From contig NZ_SJDU01000072.1 of assembly GCF_005518285.1 (NCBI RefSeq), positions 1-8,080 of the forward strand: a stretch of DNA of 8,080 nucleotides. Reading direction: 5' to 3'. The notes beneath the pieces are model-generated. The model did not search any database and was not told the origin of the DNA. It was given only the letters and a program-made list of their open reading frames with translations. Both the position numbers and the translations under genes were made by a program. The DNA is from Brachyspira catarrhinii. Its GTDB lineage: Bacteria; Spirochaetota; Brachyspiria; Brachyspirales; Brachyspiraceae. This document shows positions 6,159 through 8,080 of this stretch, piece by piece (the stretch's first letter is position 1; every line of letters begins with the position of its first letter).

Positions 6159-7904
6159 ATGACAAATAAAATAAATAAATATTCCAATAAAAATATAATT
6201 CATGCCATAGACGAATTATTAAGAAGATTGTCGAATTTGCTTGCGATAACTGGCTCTATTTTTGCAATATTCGTTTTGCTTATGCAGATAAGAAGAATAG
6301 ACGCTTATAATTTTTATATAGCGAATTACGAGAAAATAATAAATATCATAACAATTTGTTTTATATTTATACTTTTAGACCAAATAAGAATCGCTCCGAG
6401 AAGATTATATATAATAGTGCCAATTATTCAGATTATAGGATTATTGCTCGTTAATTTTTTCAGTAAAAAATATTACGATATAGATTCGAGCAGAATAATT
6501 TGGGTTATAGTGGGTTCGGTTTTATTTTTTTTGATTATAGTTATAAATTGGCTCAGATTGTCTTATTCAAAATTTACTTTATATCAATTAATCATAGCTT
6601 CTTTTATATTCGTAATAACTTTAGGAACTTTACTTCTTTATTTGCCTTTAAGCACGGTTAGTGGAAATATTCATTTTATTGACGCTTTATTTACCGCAAC
6701 AAGCGCGGTTTGTGTTACGGGGCTTACGGTTATTGATATTTCAAAAGAACTTACTCTATTTGGCAGAATTGTCCTTATAATACTAATTCAAATAGGAGGA
6801 CTCGGCATTATGTCGATTTCGGCTATAGTTCTTTTATTTTCGGTTAGTAAAGGAAGCGTGCAGGATAGAATAAGAACTTTGGAAATGTTTAATACTCAAA
6901 ATAAAGATATTATAAGGTCGACAATTAAAGTAATTTTTTTGGCGACTTTTATAATAGAATTTGCGGGAGCGATTTCATTGTTTACCGTTTTTAACGATAA
7001 TTCTTCGGCAAAACTTGGCGAAAAAATATTTTCTTCTCTATTTCATTCTATAAGTGCTTTTTGTAGCGCGGGTTTTTCGCTTTATGAAAATAGTATGCAT
7101 AGATATTCCAATAATATAACGATTACCACAACGATAGGTTTGCTTATAATACTTGGAGGAATTGGATATCCCGTTCTTTTAACCGTATTTTTTGCGATTA
7201 AAAATAAAATAACTGGAAAAAGATATATAATCGACACTCAAACATCGATTGTTTTATTTACCACTTTAATTTTGCTTTTATTTGGATTTTTATTCATATT
7301 TTTTAACGAATATAACGGAGCTTTAAACGGTTTGCCTTTAAGAGAAAAAATATTGATTTCGATTTTTCAAAGTATAAATCCAAGAACTGGCGGATATGAA
7401 ACTATCTCATATAGCTCAATGAATAATGTCACTATAGGAATGATAATATTTCTTATGTTTGTCGGAGCATCTCCAAGCGGAACGGGAGGCGGAGTAAAAA
7501 CTACGACATTATTCGTATTTGTGGCTTCGATTATAACGGCGATAACAAATAGACCTTTTATAGTCGTTAGAGGAAGGAAGATAAAAGAATCGGCGGTTAA
7601 TAAATCGGTTGCAATATTTACTCTCGCTATGGCTATATCGACATTTGCGGCGCTTTTGATATTTTATATAGACGGATATAAAGCTATGATGCCCGTTTTA
7701 TTCGAGTCTGTTTCGGCTTTGTCGACTACGGGACTTTCTTTGGGAATAACTCCTTCGCTTTCAATATGGAGCAAAATAATAGTAATGTTTTTAATGTTTA
7801 TCGGCAGGGTAGGATATTTGACTTTATTTATGAGCGTTGGTTCGATAGACAGAAGCAGATACGGTTTGATAGATTTGCCAACTGGAGAGGTTACGATAGG
7901 TTAA
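6159..7904 (+). CDS. TrkH/KtrB-family potassium transporter membrane subunit with N-terminal extension
   Basis: This 581-residue inner-membrane protein forms the K+-translocating pore of a Trk/Ktr-type uptake system. Four pore-loop repeats are visible, each with its selectivity-filter glycine: SAVCVTGLTV (182-191, Gly188), SAFCSAGFSL (299-308, Gly305), NPRTGGYETI (407-416, Gly411) and SALSTTGLSLG (519-529, Gly525). The glycine-rich GTGGGVKTT (441-449) marks the intramembrane gating-loop region of the third repeat. Arg550 in GRVGYLT matches the conserved arginine of the last helix in KtrB. KtrB proteins are usually about 450 residues; the surplus is an N-terminal domain of about 140 residues with some four predicted membrane helices (near 26-42, 61-73, 83-100, 113-132). 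The ATG is the first in-frame Met after a stop at 6135-6137, but it lacks a Shine-Dalgarno sequence. Trk/Ktr pores normally need a cytosolic RCK-domain partner (TrkA/KtrA), which is not seen in this window. Confidence 0.92.
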   Translation: MTNKINKYSNKNIIHAIDELLRRLSNLLAITGSIFAIFVLLMQIRRIDAYNFYIANYEKIINIITICFIFILLDQIRIAPRRLYIIVPIIQIIGLLLVNFFSKKYYDIDSSRIIWVIVGSVLFFLIIVINWLRLSYSKFTLYQLIIASFIFVITLGTLLLYLPLSTVSGNIHFIDALFTATSAVCVTGLTVIDISKELTLFGRIVLIILIQIGGLGIMSISAIVLLFSVSKGSVQDRIRTLEMFNTQNKDIIRSTIKVIFLATFIIEFAGAISLFTVFNDNSSAKLGEKIFSSLFHSISAFCSAGFSLYENSMHRYSNNITITTTIGLLIILGGIGYPVLLTVFFAIKNKITGKRYIIDTQTSIVLFTTLILLLFGFLFIFFNEYNGALNGLPLREKILISIFQSINPRTGGYETISYSSMNNVTIGMIIFLMFVGASPSGTGGGVKTTTLFVFVASIITAITNRPFIVVRGRKIKESAVNKSVAIFTLAMAISTFAALLIFYIDGYKAMMPVLFESVSALSTTGLSLGITPSLSIWSKIIVMFLMFIGRVGYLTLFMSVGSIDRSRYGLIDLPTGEVTIG

Positions 7905-7968
7905 AGTTTTTATATTTTTTATATTATTTATGAAGAATATTCTATTAATAAACTGTAAAAATTAAAAC

Positions 7969-7996
7969 TTGAAAAAATATTTATACTTTATATAAT
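7969..7996 (+). promoter_or_regulatory. Near-consensus sigma-70-type promoter for the downstream gene
   Basis: TTGAAA at 7969-7974 and TATAAT at 7991-7996 are separated by 16 bases. This is the best -35/-10 pair I found in the window. A start of transcription near 8003 would give a leader of about 30 bases to the ATG at 8035. The 7905-8034 spacer shows no clear terminator for the preceding gene, so some transcripts may continue through. Confidence 0.6.
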
Positions 7997-8034
7997 ATTT
8001 TATAAATTTCATAAACTCACGGAGAATATAATTA

Positions 8035-8080
8035 ATGACAAATTTAAATATAATAATCGCTATAATATTAATAATCATAG
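8035..8080 (+). CDS. Start of an unidentified gene with a hydrophobic N-terminus (partial)
   Basis: Fifteen codons are visible before the window ends, reading MTNLNIIIAIILIII. The ATG is preceded by GGAG at 8021-8024 with a 10-base spacer and by a near-consensus promoter, which together support a real start. The run of Ile/Leu right after a short polar start suggests a membrane segment or signal anchor. I do not recognise the gene. An RCK partner such as KtrA would begin with a soluble nucleotide-binding fold rather than a membrane helix, so this is unlikely to be that partner, but the sample is very short. Confidence 0.6.
   Translation, partial: MTNLNIIIAIILIII

Noticed and set aside
7934..7943. 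AGAATATTCT palindrome after the potassium transporter gene as a terminator or operator
   Set aside because: The palindrome has no loop and is not followed by a T-run, and short A/T palindromes are common in such spacers.

Overview
The window is AT-rich and densely coded, with every gene on the + strand. It fits an anaerobic, amino-acid-fermenting bacterium. The glycine reductase genes, the A/T-rich spacers with GGAG-type ribosome binding sites and the tandem sodium/amino-acid symporters best suit a spirochaete of the Brachyspira type. That assignment rests on recalled family similarity and composition, not on a search; low-GC Clostridia that carry Grd are the main alternative.

Region 1 (1-2899) is the 3' part of a glycine reductase operon. 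It holds the last codons of what is probably grdB (substrate-specific selenoprotein subunit), then grdC and grdD, the two subunits of component C. Component C takes the acetyl group derived from glycine off selenoprotein A and releases it as acetyl phosphate, which acetate kinase can turn into ATP. The two catalytic cysteines expected for component C are visible (GrdC Cys276, GrdD Cys364). The grdB end reads as if one extra base had shifted the frame about twelve codons before the expected C-terminus.

Region 2 (2900-6003) follows a very strong intrinsic terminator. It holds two tandem paralogous AGCS-family sodium:alanine/glycine symporters, each closed by its own hairpin terminator. Their position right after the grd genes suggests glycine supply to the reductase. 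The two proteins are closely similar throughout, but the second lacks an Asp that the first has in a conserved Phe-Asp-Thr motif of a membrane segment. The two terminators also look like copies of each other with compensated base pairs, so the duplication probably included the 3' flank.

Region 3 (6004-8080) carries a TrkH/KtrB-type potassium transporter subunit with an extra N-terminal membrane domain and no clear Shine-Dalgarno site. A near-consensus promoter then precedes the start of a further gene, of which only 15 codons are inside the window. Nothing links this region functionally to glycine metabolism. I found no mobile elements, CRISPR arrays, tRNA or rRNA genes. The window looks like ordinary core metabolism rather than a new system; the points worth checking are the grdB end, the divergence of the second symporter and the expression of the symporter pair.
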